Below are positions 1-12,800 of a stretch of DNA of 64,000 nucleotides, one piece after another (the first letter of the stretch is position 1; every line of letters begins with the position of its first letter). This stretch comes from Membranipora membranacea. Its lineage: Eukaryota; Bryozoa; Gymnolaemata; Cheilostomatida; Membraniporidae. Where the stretch lies: NCBI GenBank assembly GCA_914767715.1, contig OU612068.1:16304001-16368000 (forward strand). Direction: 5' to 3'. The translations under genes were made by a program, and so were the position numbers. The notes under the pieces were generated by a model. The model worked only from the letters and a program-made list of their open reading frames with translations, ran no database searches and was not told where the DNA came from.

Positions 1-202
1 TTAAAGACAAATCTACAAAATCTCATTGTAGGGATTTATAACTTCTATCCAAATTCATATTTGGAGTTGCGCTAACAAGATTAAATGACTGATAATCTGT
101 ATAAGTCAAGATTATAATTTGATGAAATTCTCTTTGTGATAGATATTATGTTAAGGAACATTTCTTGAAACAAACTCCATTATTTGTCTGTTTGGTTTGC
201 AG

Positions 203-883
203 GTGATTTCACTGTCGATCATCCGACAATCGAGAGTTTCTGGAGAGTTGTACATGAGTTCACACCAGTACAGAGAAGTGCATTACTTAAATTTGTCACA
301 AGCTGTTCCAGACCTCCTCTACTAGGCTTCAAGGTCAGTAGTTTGAGTCTCAGACTGCGTAATATAGAGAGACTTGAAAATACTCGAGTTTTTTAAGCTG
401 AAGTATTTTTTCCGCCACCATCCCTCCCTTCTAGCAAGCTAAATCTATTGGATATTGTTTTTTTTCCAACATCCATTCAGGTCAATATTGCAAAGGCATT
501 ATCATTCCAATGAAATTGTGCAAGAGTTTTCTTTCCACGCCGATGACAATTTTGCTTACTCAAAATATCAGTTACAAAAAGTCTTGCAACAAAGTTTTTG
601 GTAAATGAATAGTAAGTAAGTAAAAGTAAACATTAAGTTTCTTACTTACTCCTTGATCAATCCATTGTTTGTTAGAATCTTTAAGCTCACTGCTATTTTT
701 CATTCTCTTTAACAGGATCTGTACCCAGCGTTTTGTATACATTATGGTGGTAAAGAAGACCGACTGCCCACAGCAAGCACATGTATGAACTTTCTAAAAC
801 TTCCCGACTATCCGGACGAAGAGACACTTAAACTCAGACTTACATATGCAGTTGAGAGTGGTGCAGGGTTTGAGCTCAGTTAG
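203..883 (+). CDS. UBE3C: HECT E3 ubiquitin ligase, UBE3C type, last two exons (5' part outside window)
   Basis: Two exons (203-333 and 716-883) join in frame and end at TAG 881-883. They encode the end of a HECT C-lobe: a VxRFW-like stretch (IESFWRVVHEF), the very conserved block KFVTSCSRPPLLGFK, then DLYPAF and LPTASTCMN. The catalytic cysteine of the TASTCMN motif is encoded at 782-784, and the protein ends GAGFELS, the usual UBE3C end. HECT ligases form a thioester with ubiquitin on this Cys before transfer to substrate; UBE3C works with the proteasome. The first visible exon starts after an AG at 201-202 in a split codon, so the rest of the gene lies left of the window. Family assignment is strong because the SCSRPPLLGFK block and the C-terminus match UBE3C better than other HECT ligases as I recall them. 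Confidence 0.93.
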
Positions 884-1150
884 AATAACTACACCTACAT
901 AACTGTTACAAACTCTACAGTGGTTGGTAATGGTGGCATTTCCTTCGGGCAGTGTGCCACTACGAGCAGCCAAGGTGGAGTTTGAAAACTTATACCTTTG
1001 CATTGCAGATCAACATCAAAAGATTATTAATAGTTACAGCTAACTGATATCGACTACATATGTGATGATAGATCATTTAATATCTAATTTTTAAAACTCA
1101 AATTTATTTTTGTGCAAAACTGAATGTAAGCCATGGCTTCTGTTTATGTA

Positions 1151-1156
1151 AATAAA
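1151..1156 (+). promoter_or_regulatory. Polyadenylation signal of the UBE3C-type gene
   Basis: AATAAA lies 268 bases after the stop codon of the HECT ligase and is the first canonical signal downstream of it. Confidence 0.6.
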
Positions 1157-2462
1157 AAAACTAAGCAATATTGACATTTAGCTTGCTCAACTAGGTTAAC
1201 AAGCAGACCTTCGATAGATAGTGCTTCGATGCTAAGTTTTCCAATTCAATAAATATCACTGTCTGCATGACACGACAGCAAGGAGGGAAGGAGTCTAACT
1301 TGATGACAGCATGTTTTAGGCTTGTTTTAAAATTGTTAAACATAACGTATATTGACTTGGCCCAAAGCATCAGTTTGGTCACTCTGGACCTGCTGTGGAG
1401 GGTGACGAATAAAAGTTGGGTGAAATTTATTACAATGCATGCACAAATATTGGCGTGAATCTTGGAGAGGCCTTGTTTGATATCAAACTTTTCCAATGTT
1501 GCTAAGTTGTTACTAGTGTTAGGAGTTGTCCCCTTCATAAAGTTTATGAAATCGAGATGATTCCATTTTTCGGTTTTGTCAAACCGGAAGAAGCGAAAAT
1601 TATCAAAACTATTTTTGTGGTAGAAAAACTTGTTCCCTGTCTTTTAATTGACTTGATTGTTCTGCTACTTCCCTTCCATAAATACTCTAATCACCAAATG
1701 AATGGAAAGCCTGTTTCATAGACATACAGCCATGTAAGTCAATTCTAATCCTTTCTTCTTAAATTCTATTATTAGGAAGGAGTAGTAGGGAGAGAGTAGT
1801 AGGTAGGTAGTAGTAGTAGTAAATGAGTGGAATAATCCCAATAGAAAAAGAATGACTATGAGTCATCACTAACCTAAGGGGGCTCCTATCAATGGACTTC
1901 TACTGAGCTGTGATCATGGAAAGAATTATTAGATAAGTATGTAGATAATGCAGTTAGTTGATGGAGATAAAGTCATATTATTATGAAAACATAATTAGTA
2001 TCATTGGAGATGGATGGTTGCAGTGGATAAAAAATATGTATGACCTACACAAATAGCAGATGGAGTAATAATAAAAAAACTCGGGCTCATAGCAATGATA
2101 TACTTTGATGTGTAGGCCTACATATTGAATCTGTGATGAAGATAATATTACTTCATTTGCATCACTTTAATCCTTTATTGAACCAAAGAGTGCTTGCTAT
2201 AGAGAAATTAAGACCTCAGTTCTGCAGGGCAGTTATATATATATCTAGGCACTTAAGTGGTGACTAAATGATGGACTAAACTTTGGGTTCTTTAGCCTGT
2301 TGTATCATTTTCATCTAGACAGAGGTGGATAGGGTGCGCCTTGTACTAATCTTCTGAAGCAAAATTAATTAGATGTACTATATATTTATTTATATAAAAT
2401 ATATTTATAGGAATGAACCCCTCTTAAATCATCACAACCCATCACATAATGGACCACCAGAC
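1157..2462. other. Intergenic, no gene seen
   Basis: No conserved coding segment was found on either strand. There is a degenerate GTA/TAG-rich simple repeat at about 1784-1821. The next gene's promoter and any 5' untranslated exon should lie here; an AG at 2409-2410 is a possible acceptor for the exon holding its start codon. Confidence 0.4.
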
Positions 2463-5400
2463 ATGTCACATGGAGATGGAGTGAATCGAGGACCTCGTAT
2501 CATAGTCAAAGGGAGGCAACCAAAAGGTCCCGTCCATGATGGAATCTCCATAATCCCTCTAAACAGATGTTACAGGTAGGACATGCTTGAAACAATATGA
2601 TTGTAAATTACAAGTCTCTGTGCCTACGTATTGTAATAAGTTATTAAATATATATATGATATAAACTACTTATTTGAACTTGTGTTTGACATGACTCCCT
2701 GAATTAATGTTGTGACAATCTTCAATCAGCTTGTCAGCAATAGCATTCATCATATTTCAATTATAATCATCATTATGCTGACAAACCCTGCATCTTTTTT
2801 TTCACTTCATGTTCACTTGATGTTTTGTAGGGCGCTAGGAATCTCACGCTTTACAAAATGTTTACCGTCTGAGGCGTGGCTGGTGACAGACTGCTGTGGA
2901 ATCGTCTGTGCTGTATTCACCTACTTACTTATTTTCTATGCCTTCTTTGTCGTCAACAGAGTAATGCTAGCTTCGCTAACTGAATATACCAACTATAAAT
3001 GGATTAATGGAATATTATATAATGCGATGTCATTTCTAGCATTCAGCTCACACGTCAGGGCTATGCTCAGTGATCCCGTGAGTACTATGAATATTACTTG
3101 GATCAGTTGACTCAGTTCAAAGCTGACCTTCAGTAGGATAAATTTCCATACCTTCCATGCGTTGGTTACTTTGGATAGCCTGATAATTTGGTAATTGGAT
3201 AGATTTGTTTCTATAGAGTATCATGGTTCGCTTCTGATAATTGCTGTAAAACAGTTAATGCCTAACATTGTCATTAAATCAGTTATCACGATACAAATTG
3301 TTGTATCAGCACTAGCCGCTAGTAATTAGCTAGGTCTGATCATGACAGCATGTGTCACTTCTTGTTAAGATCACAGAGTAAGGATATATCCTTACTCTGT
3401 GTTAAGATCATGGATTATCAAGGGCTGAAAAAAAACTGGCAAATCAGTGCTGAGTCACTGCAATATGATAAACTTTTTTATAGTATGGACAAACATCTCC
3501 AGCTCATAGTTACACGACTATACCTGGTTACTGGTCAGTCAGCAGTAAAATTTGACATTATCATGTATCAGTGTCAGATACTTATTTGCAATCAATTTGC
3601 TCATCAATCTGCCTGTCTAACTCATGGATAAAATCTTTTTAGTTGTCAGGAGCAAATCTTTTATAGAAATGTTATGAATGTATGTCAGCGGTTCATGTTC
3701 ATATGATTGCAGAGCCAATCATTGACAGCATCCGTCCAACCATAATGTGGCTTGAATAATGGCAATACTCAGTAATAATTATAGTTTTTATTTGTAATTT
3801 TTTTCTATTTTACAGGGCGCTGTACAGAGAGGCAACGCCACAAAGGAGAACATTATAAAGTTAGGTCTCAAAGAAGGAGAGATTGTATATAAATGTCCAA
3901 AATGTGTCTGCATAAAACCAGATAGAGCTCATCACTGCAGGTAAAATACTACATTATGATTTTAAAAGTAAGGAAATTGCCTATCACCCTTTTACTTTGC
4001 ACTGTTGTTATGTATCTTTGCTATCCTGTGTAATGTTTTGTAAGTAAAACAGATTTGTCAACTGAATTTTTATGATGTCTACATTAATAATATAAAGGAA
4101 TGTCACTCACTTACTCATAGTGTCATCAAAGATAGATTCATAATTTATAGCTTTGGTTACCAGTAATTTGATGATCATTTAGTGTTGATACTAACCTGAT
4201 CAAAATCCCACCAGACTCAAGTTTGACTTAGGTGTGGCACATCCCTGTTGTGAGTCACTTTCAAGTTCTGGTTGATTATTTTGAGCACAGCGATAATTTT
4301 ACTCCAGATGTTGCTGTAATTTTATCATTACTTCTTCCTCCTCTGATAAGCATGAGCATCATTCCCAAATGCATTAAACTATGTAACTATTATCATGGGC
4401 ATAAGGTATGTATACAGTTGTGCATTCTCACAGCGATCCCACTTGGTTTTCTCATTTATTTTCTTATGTACCACATTTCAATTGTAACACAAATCTTTGT
4501 TTTCTGATACAGCGTTTGCGGTCGCTGTGTAAAGAAGATGGACCATCACTGCCCATGGGTAAACAATTGTGTAGGGGAGTCAAACCAGAAATACTTTGCT
4601 CTTTTCACTGTGAGTATTATACCATCACACTATTTATGGTCAAACGCCACAAACAATTTAATAAGCTTAATGGAAGACTTTGTTGGATAGTCATTTGTAT
4701 ATATACGGTGGAAACAAATGAAGTATTCTGCTGTTTCTCAGATATGACAAGTGAAAGAAAAAATCTCCCTTGATTCTATTGACCCTTTTTAATTGAGATT
4801 CCATTTTGTCTGCCATGTTTCAAACCTGAAGTGTCAACTCAGTATATGTCTGCTAATTTTGATAGACAAACAGTATCACCAGCATGTAATTGTGACATTG
4901 GTAGCAGGTGATTTGCAGGTGGTCAAATGAATTTTACTTGATTGCAGATAGAGCATTTATATGCTTATTAGCCCTTTCAAAATTTCACCTGCACATGAAA
5001 TACAGTAATATGAATTGGAATTAAATTTCTAGAATATTCTTCAACTATGACCAAGCTTGTTCTGTAGATATAGTGTTTTCATTTTTCATCATCAGGAGTT
5101 GTCTGATCACCAACCAAACACTCCTTTGTGAGATAACTTCTGGCCTTCCAGCCATTCAGACCAATCTACCTTGGGCTAATGACAGTCTTTCTTTGTTTGT
5201 TACAGCTGTATATATGTCTAATATCATTCCATGCTCTATTTATGGCTGTGATGCACTTTATACACTGTGTCAAAGACAACTGGTCGTGTGAGTATGATAA
5301 ACTTTTATATCTTATAGGGAAATGTTACACTGTTCCAGATCTCATCTCTGAGATTTTGACACCCTTTATTTGGCGCCATTTGTAATGAAGTCATGCTTTT

Positions 5401-7383
5401 GAAATTACTAGAGGCTCTCTGTAACTTCATTTTCATGGTTTATCTGACGCTGTCTGAATCCCAGGCGGCACACTTTAGATTCGGCTGAGTCATCATTCAG
5501 CATGATGGATAGTTTTAAGTGTTAATATCTCAGACAAGCCTAGATAACCACGCAGACAACAGGACAACAGTTCTGGTTGAAACCCTCAGAATTTCACAAC
5601 ATTCACATATCAAATATATCTCTATAAGTAATAGGATGTATCATGTATGAGAGAATTTTAGATTTCCCTCTCATGTGTTTTATATAGACAGTTTGATTCC
5701 CCGCATTGTAATTTTCTATAACATACCGATTCACACACGTCATGTAGAAGGTGAATCGCATTACATTATAAAACTAGTCACAGAATTAGATTTAACTACC
5801 TGACTCAAATTGTCGCATTTGTTGAATAAAGTCTTTGCCCTATATACACTAGAGAGCAACTTCTGATCACAGTCACTAAGAGTGTGCAGGTATTTTAGCC
5901 TATAGTAAAATGGAAATTTTGCTTAGACGCAGCTACCAAAATAGGCCGAGTGAATATCCAAATGTAAATCCTGCCTGGTTGTAATGGAATCAACTTCTAG
6001 GGAGATCAAGCTGTCAGGATGAGGGTGTCTGTGGTATTCCATTACCAAACGCCCACTTCGTCTGGCAGTGTTTTGATAATGAAATACCACAGGCACCCTC
6101 ATCTAAACTGTTTGACCTCTTAACCTATTGACCTCTTAACCTATTGACCTACTTACATGTCTCTTTATATTCTCTATTTCAGTATGTCCAGCATATTCAC
6201 CACCAGCCCAGACTATATTCCTCATATTTGTAATATTTGAGGGACTGCTATTTGGAATCTTCACAGCTATCATGTTTGGTACTCAGATATCCGCTATTTG
6301 TACTGATGAAACGGTAAGTGATGTATTCCTTTCAACAAGAGTTTCTCAAGCTTAATAGGGATAAAGACCCCAATAATTTTTTGGCGAGGATTGACCATAG
6401 TGACAAAGTGACTCAGATCATTTAGACTTGGATATTTGTGGCAGTGACAAGTCTCATACTTTTACCTTTGTCTAACTGAAATGAATTTGACTGATATTCT
6501 GTAATATTAGAGCTGTTATTAACATCTTTCTCTTGAACCCATCCTCATTCTTTTCAACAACACTTTGCAATCGCTCTTGATGCGTTCTGCATTGAATATC
6601 CAAAACTAAACAAAAGGAGAGGCTGAATGTATTCTACTCAATTTTGAAATCAACTGGTTTAGCTTCGAATGAAATCCTACGCAAAATTAGCCAACTTATT
6701 GAAATATATTTTTATAGTTGACCATATCTAGCCTTGTTCACGCGGCCACGTGAACAAGGCTAGACTATATCACACCTATTAGGAAACATAACAGTTTCTT
6801 GTTTATAAAGGTGTCATAGCATTATTTACAAAACATCGGGTCACAACAATAAATGCCCACTCTGCAAAGGAAATGTTGTTCGAAATCCCTAGCCTAGGTC
6901 ACGCGGCTACTTTATTTGTTTTTTAGCCGCGTGACCAAGTTACCAAATCCTCTACACGCTTACAGTTATAAAACAGCTATGGAGGATTTATGTAACACTA
7001 ACCTGATTCTGCATCAATCTTAGATTCTGTTAAGATAAGCCAATATACACCCAGAATGATAGTTTTCTGAACATTACATGTGTAGTAACAATCACAGGCT
7101 AGGGTACCACAGCTGTTCTGTGTAGGGCAGAGTCTCTACACCCTCATCCCCAACAGAGCTGCTTGTGCACACAGGCTATATGATGACAGGCACTATAATA
7201 GTGTACCCACCTTCCTTTTAGGCCATAGAATCACTGAAGGGAGAAGAAGCGACATGGGAGAAAGGTTCCGGTTGGCTGAACATGAAGGCTGTGTTTGGAC
7301 ATCCCTTTAGTTGGAGATGGTTCTCACCTTTCCACACACCTGTCTTCACTGGCAAACCACAAGCATATCTCTATACTGTATAA
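2463..7383 (+). CDS. ZDHHC3/7-like: DHHC palmitoyltransferase, ZDHHC3/7 (GODZ) type
   Basis: Seven coding exons join in frame: 2463-2575, 2831-3077, 3816-3940, 4513-4609, 5206-5287, 6183-6313, 7222-7383, giving 318 residues. The enzyme moves palmitate to Cys residues of membrane proteins, normally at the Golgi. Order: short N-terminus, two membrane segments beginning at [12 protein letters not shown], the DPGAVxxGNATKE loop, the cysteine-rich domain (YKCPKC...[15 protein letters not shown]), the catalytic DHHC at 4541-4552 inside [16 protein letters not shown], two more membrane segments, TDET, and a [13 protein letters not shown]-like tail. This order and the tail are those of ZDHHC3 and ZDHHC7. 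All key Cys and His residues are present. The start is the least certain part: ATG 2463 opens a 37-residue leader in which I see no homology, and an extra upstream exon is possible. Confidence 0.93.
3365..3408. repeat. Perfect 14-base-arm palindrome between 7-base direct repeats
   Basis: Arms CACAGAGTAAGGAT (3372-3385) and its complement (3388-3401) are separated by two bases. TTAAGAT lies directly on each side (3365-3371 and 3402-3408). It sits in the second intron of the DHHC gene. It looks like a tiny insertion with a target-site duplication. Confidence 0.75.
6008..6113. repeat. Imperfect foldback repeat in DHHC intron
   Basis: The left arm from 6018 (GATGAGGGTGTCTGTGGTAT) pairs with the right arm ending at 6103 with a few mismatches, around a roughly 30-base centre. 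The flanks continue to pair loosely to 6008 and 6113. A 17-base tandem duplication (TTGACCTCTTAACCTAT) follows at about 6112-6150. Confidence 0.7.
6727..6764. repeat. Palindrome of the TAGCC...CGGC foldback family, copy 1
   Basis: Perfect 16-base arms (TCTAGCCTTGTTCACG) surround a six-base loop. The arm sequence resembles the ends of the large foldback at 46475-46799 and the sequence at 37002. Confidence 0.7.
6897..6936. repeat. Palindrome of the TAGCC...CGGC foldback family, copy 2
   Basis: Arms GGTCACGCGGCTA (6897-6909) and its complement (6924-6936) surround a T-rich loop. It is preceded by TAGCC at 6890, so the end motif is the one seen at 6727, 37002 and 46478. Confidence 0.65.
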
Positions 7384-9716
7384 TATTTATCATCAAAGTC
7401 TGTCATTAGATTGAGAAAATTGTTATTTCGTTAGGACAAATTTTTAATGTACATCACTGTTCTATCAATGGCTATCAGAAGAAATTAGAATTGGATACAC
7501 TCTGAGACTATGCTGCTGAGGGATGTGTCTATATTTGATATCCCAAGGATTCAAAATTATATCTCTATGTAGATATGTTAGCCTTGTTACAACTGAATAT
7601 AGGGTGAAATGATATGGCATTCAGCCTATAAAAAATATGCGGAGATTTTGAATGGCGAAGAGAAGATTTAAGATAATTGATAGTTTTTATTTTGCGAAAA
7701 AATAATGATATCAGAAGTAGATGTATGAAATCAGGTATGTTAGCCATAACTGATCTTTGTTGATAAATATTTATATTATTGTGATAGGTAAAAATTTGAA
7801 ACTTCATAAAGCTGATTAAAACTAAGTTCTGTGCTCATTGGTGTTTTTCTTTGGATGCATGTTTTAAAGGAGCTCCCTGTTCATTATCATAGCTTTGTGT
7901 GTAAATTTGAGTAGTTATCTTCTAATTGTACAGGGGGAGAAAACTCTTTATTTGTACATTCAGTATCAATTCAATACAACTGTAATTTATTAAAAACCCT
8001 ACCATAATTATGAATTTGCTTGAGTTTCCATGCGAGCCACTCAAGCAAGGGTAGTAGGCAATTCATATGGGCATTGCACCTGTCAATAATTCAGATCGAG
8101 CTAAGCTGCTAGTCTTCAACTGACCTTGTGCCTATGCTACTATTCATTCTGATCTGATTGATAGCTTTTCATCAATAATACATGTACACATGTGCTGACG
8201 AGGCGCCTGTATGCCAATCATGTATTCAAGTGTTCAAAAGTGGAATCATCTATTATGCTACAAAATACACTCTATAATTCTACAACTCCTTGAACTGTTA
8301 ATTTATTTAGACACCGATTAAAGATTTAACAAATCATCAACATTATAGTTATCCCATGGGCCTGCACATCTTTTGTTGGAAGTTCTATCCAGGTTATAAA
8401 TATATGTAATTTTCGCCGCTGGGTTTGGCACCATGCATATCATTGATTGAAATCTCCATATTCTGTAAAAAAAAAGAATTTGAGTACCGGGACATTATTG
8501 TTAATAACCTTACATTTGACGCTGTGATATTTTGATACACTGAGATCTTCTGTTATCAGGAAATCAACTGTCATTTCTGGCATGTTTTGCCAATTGATTT
8601 GCAAGTGTTTACTTTGAAGTGAACAATGTTTTATTATACTTAGATTTTTAAAGGTATTCAATTCTAGAGCCATTTCAATAATTAGGTTTTACTTTGACTC
8701 CTTTGCTCTGCGGTGAGTGTACTGACTGCTACAGAAAGGAAACGGATTTCCACTCATTGCTCCAATGTAGTACATTTTGGCATCACAACAGATAGGTTGC
8801 ACAGTATTGGTAATTCTCAAGTGTATCAATTAGTGTAATGAGCGACCTATTTATATTGACACCTTTCACTTTTTGTCATGTTAACCTTGATTCCCCGTAG
8901 TGCATGTCTTATGGATAGAAGTTCACATATGCCCATACTGTTGACCATAATTTGTATGACATCTCTTCACTGAAACATACCTGTATGATGAGAGGCAAAC
9001 TAGTAAGAGACAGCAGCAAGTCCAGCTACATAGGAGGAAAAATGGTCATTGTGTAAATCAATAAGCTTGATTGCATTATTTGATATTTTTATGAGAGCTG
9101 AGAAGCTTTAATGTCTAACTATGAGATAACCCTTTGGTGATCACATTCATATCTATTACATACATGCTTTTGCATTATGAATGAACAGGAAAGAGTATTG
9201 CGATAAATTGATAAACAGCTAATTTCCGTTTTCATCTGCAAACTGGGTGAATGCATCCTCTTGATAAACAGCACTTCCGTTTATCTACAAACTGGGTATT
9301 ATTGCACCCTCAAAAATACAAGTTGTGACGATTGGTGTCATGTAGCATGTGTCCTAAACCAGCTGTGCTCATCATGTATTCTTGTGTCAGTGTCAATGAA
9401 ATAGAAGTGATAGTTGACTACATCAATACATTTTATATTGGCAATATTCGTACCATATTTTATAGGTCTTGTACTCGATACTGCAATAACCTGATAGTGC
9501 CTCATTATTTGACCATGTCAGGTGCTCCACCACCGGACAGCTATTGTTAAACAAGCGCCTGCCACACTCTGTCAACAAACTGGCCAATGGGATCGCTCGA
9601 TTCAATGCTGATTATGCATCTCTTATTATTTGATATTCTAATTTAATTGCAGTTATATATCATATACACTATCGTACAAGTTGTACATATTACATGTTGA
9701 TATTAAATTGATTTCA
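7384..9716. other. Intergenic, no gene seen
   Basis: No coding segment with recognisable homology was found. A direct duplication of about 52 bases occupies 9208-9312 (unit TTGATAAACAGC...CTGCAAACTGGGT...CACCCTC, diverged). An AG at 9716-9717 could end a 5' untranslated intron of the class C receptor. Confidence 0.4.
9208..9312 (+). repeat. Diverged two-copy tandem duplication
   Basis: Copies start at about 9208 and 9261 with TTGATAAACAGC and both contain TTTCCG/CTTCCG, CAAACTGGGT and end near CCTC. The second copy has small deletions. Confidence 0.6.
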
Positions 9717-9843
9717 GCATTGCTCAGTCGCAGTATGACAGGAAGAGAAAGTTCTACTGTAAAGCTGGAAAAAGCGTTCCTTATCGAAAATGTAATTGTA
9801 ACTTTTATTTGCAAAGTCTCATCAAACCTAGGCTGATACTGCT

Positions 9844-12800
9844 ATGAAACTGATGCCTCGATATCAATCACTGAGGTGCTGTTTAATACTACTGACTTGT
9901 TACGCTGTGGTAGTCGAGGGCCAACCAGATACTCTAGACTTCAGCGAGTCTGCAATTCAGGGCTACAATGATGTGATTTACCGTTCCGGTGGATCTGGAA
10001 AAGTTCTCAACGTGTCATCGGACGGTATCAGCGGCAGTCAAAGAAATTACCAAATTCAGGAAACAGATAACATAACGATATCTACCAGCCCAAAGGTATG
10101 ATTGCTAAGGTTTTGAGAGAAAGTTTACAATAGTTGCATATTATTATTTTTTGATCGTTATGAAACGTCTTTTACAACTGTGATACTGGAGCAGTTTGAA
10201 TATTCTCACATTCCTTGTCTGGTTATTTCAATTTGAATACAGAAACATCTGCCTTAAATTTGGAATTTTTACATTAAAAATCAAACCAGAAGACACTCGC
10301 AAACCAAACTCGCAAACATTAGAACTATCCTACTACGACTTGGGCCTAAAAAAGACTAAAACACATATATGTATTGTCTGGGAAATTTGTCAGCAAAAAC
10401 AATTTTATTGGTGTGGGCAAAAGGTCACATAACTGTATCATTCTGCAACAGGTTCTATCTCTAATAGATAACTCAAGAGATGTAAGGGAGAGGTCATCAT
10501 TCTTCGTTATTTTCATGTGCATACTTGTATTTAACAAAGCACATAGCATTTAGATGGCCTTGAAATGAAAGTGGCAGGGATGATGATAAACAAATTTTTG
10601 CTGTGAGCAGGCAATCTGACAAATTAAATCGGTTAAATTTGTTTGAACTTCTATTTTCCTGTGAAAAATCGATGATGATATGCTGGCTTATCCTGTTTTA
10701 AAAAGTGGGGGTTTTAGGTCTCAATTTCCTAGAGCTGAAACCATTGATCAGTTAATAAAACTGGCTTTGCCCGGTAGAGTTACCGTAGACAGTGGACTGT
10801 GCTGGCTAGTCATCAGGAAGTTAGCAATAAGCTGACCAGACTGTCTGCCCATGCTTACGTCTGCTCTCAAAACGCTCATGCATGCGATGAGTGTTGTCGG
10901 AGCGGAAAGTCTTAATATCGACTGCCAGTAATACAGATATGACATTGGTATTATAGCTCTCAGAATTGTTATCAAAAGTACAATAATTAAAATCATGTGC
11001 GAGAAATCCATTTTAATTATTTCAGAATAGTTATGGTTGCATGATTACATCCCTGTGTATATAGCTGTAGTTCACCCGGTCATCATTTCTTACACAAACA
11101 AAACATATTCCTATAGAGAAACATATATCCAGTTCTTAATCAATAAAAGGGTTTTTTTTATTCTCCCTAATAATGTAAGTCTGTATTTTTCTCTCAAATA
11201 AATACAACTTGCCATATAAACACAAAACTTATATTCTCCTATACTTTGTTGTCCAACCATAAACCAAACAGTTTGAAAAAATGGTAGTTCACCATTTAGT
11301 TAGTTGCGGTTTAAGAAGTCAGCAGTGAACAATATACTGGTCAGATCTGATGATTTTCCTCCAGACTTTAAATCTTTCAATACAGATTATTTCTAAAAAA
11401 AATTGATCTCCTAGCACAACCATCGATAATATGCAAACAGTTATTTGATAATTTTATTGAGCTCTCCTGTTGATAATTTGCATTTTTGCCAAGCAAACTA
11501 ACCCTTTTCCAATAAACTGCACTATTCAATACTGTCCTTAGCAGTCAAATATTTGTTGTAGCCTCTGGACATCGATATAGTGGATACTTTTCTCTCACAG
11601 TTGGAGACAATTGACGGTATATCCTGCACTCCAGGTACTAAGTCTAAGCTCGGACCCGGTGTAGTTCAACAGTACGGCAAAACCAGATTCAGGTAAACGA
11701 GTTGGCGTCTAAATCGTCAAGCTAAGGTTCCGTTTAAGTTTCCTGCAAATTGGTCTGTGAAGTTGAGCTAATTTTTTACAATTATGAGGCCTGCATGCAG
11801 ATCAAAAATATCAACAGGCGTCTAGTTTCCTTCCGACTTAGTCCTATGTTTCCAAGATCCGGTACACACAAAAAACATGATTGCAAAAAACTTCAGTTAT
11901 CAAGAACGAAATCGGAATACAAGTTAGCACATTGGAGATTGTAGTGCCTGTATTAAATTTATGAATTCTCAGTTTTAAATTGATAATTATATTGATTTTT
12001 GCACTTTTCGCCTCTGGGCAGATTAAGAGTGATTGTAAAAATTGATGAAAAAAAAAAGGAAACAACATTGAGTCCAAACAATATTTCTATCAGGCATCGG
12101 CTAAACATATCAAAATGTTCCCAACAGCACTGTACATTTTGTTTCATTGACATCATACCTACATAAAGTACACATGGTTATTAATAAGATTCCAGCTTTT
12201 GGGCAAAACTGAATATCTGAGAGCAAGATTTTTCTAACCAGCCTGATCACGCAGCCTACTGGTGTTTTATTGTCAAAGACAAACACCAGTGTGCCGTGTG
12301 AAGAGTTCCGGATCTTACTGCTTGCTGAAACACTAAAAAAAACAAAAAATCACAGTTGTCATCTGTGACTGCAAAATGGACTAGATTGGATTCTGAGCAT
12401 GTTCCATGAAAATGTCTCTACTACCAGATAGAGCATTGAGCATGTTCACAGATTAACATAAAAAACGTACAATGCTTTTTCTGAATATTTATACCACCGG
12501 AAAAGAATGACATATTAAAATGTCCTTTATCCAGGGGACAGGCTGAACTCGCAGTAAACAGAGCAAATCTTCTAACTCAGATTTGGAAGCTGGAGAATCC
12601 TTCTATGCAGGAAGATGAAGATTTCTTCTTCAGTCAGGTCAGTAAATCTACATTCTCTCACCCTTTTTGTAACTGGTGTTAAGACATCTTGGAATACACC
12701 TTCTAGAAGATTTTTACGTGACTAGCCTTAGAGTACTAGAACATTCTTTCTGACCTAATCTTGCCAAGGAGTCAACAAAGTCTATTGCAACTAGTTTGTC

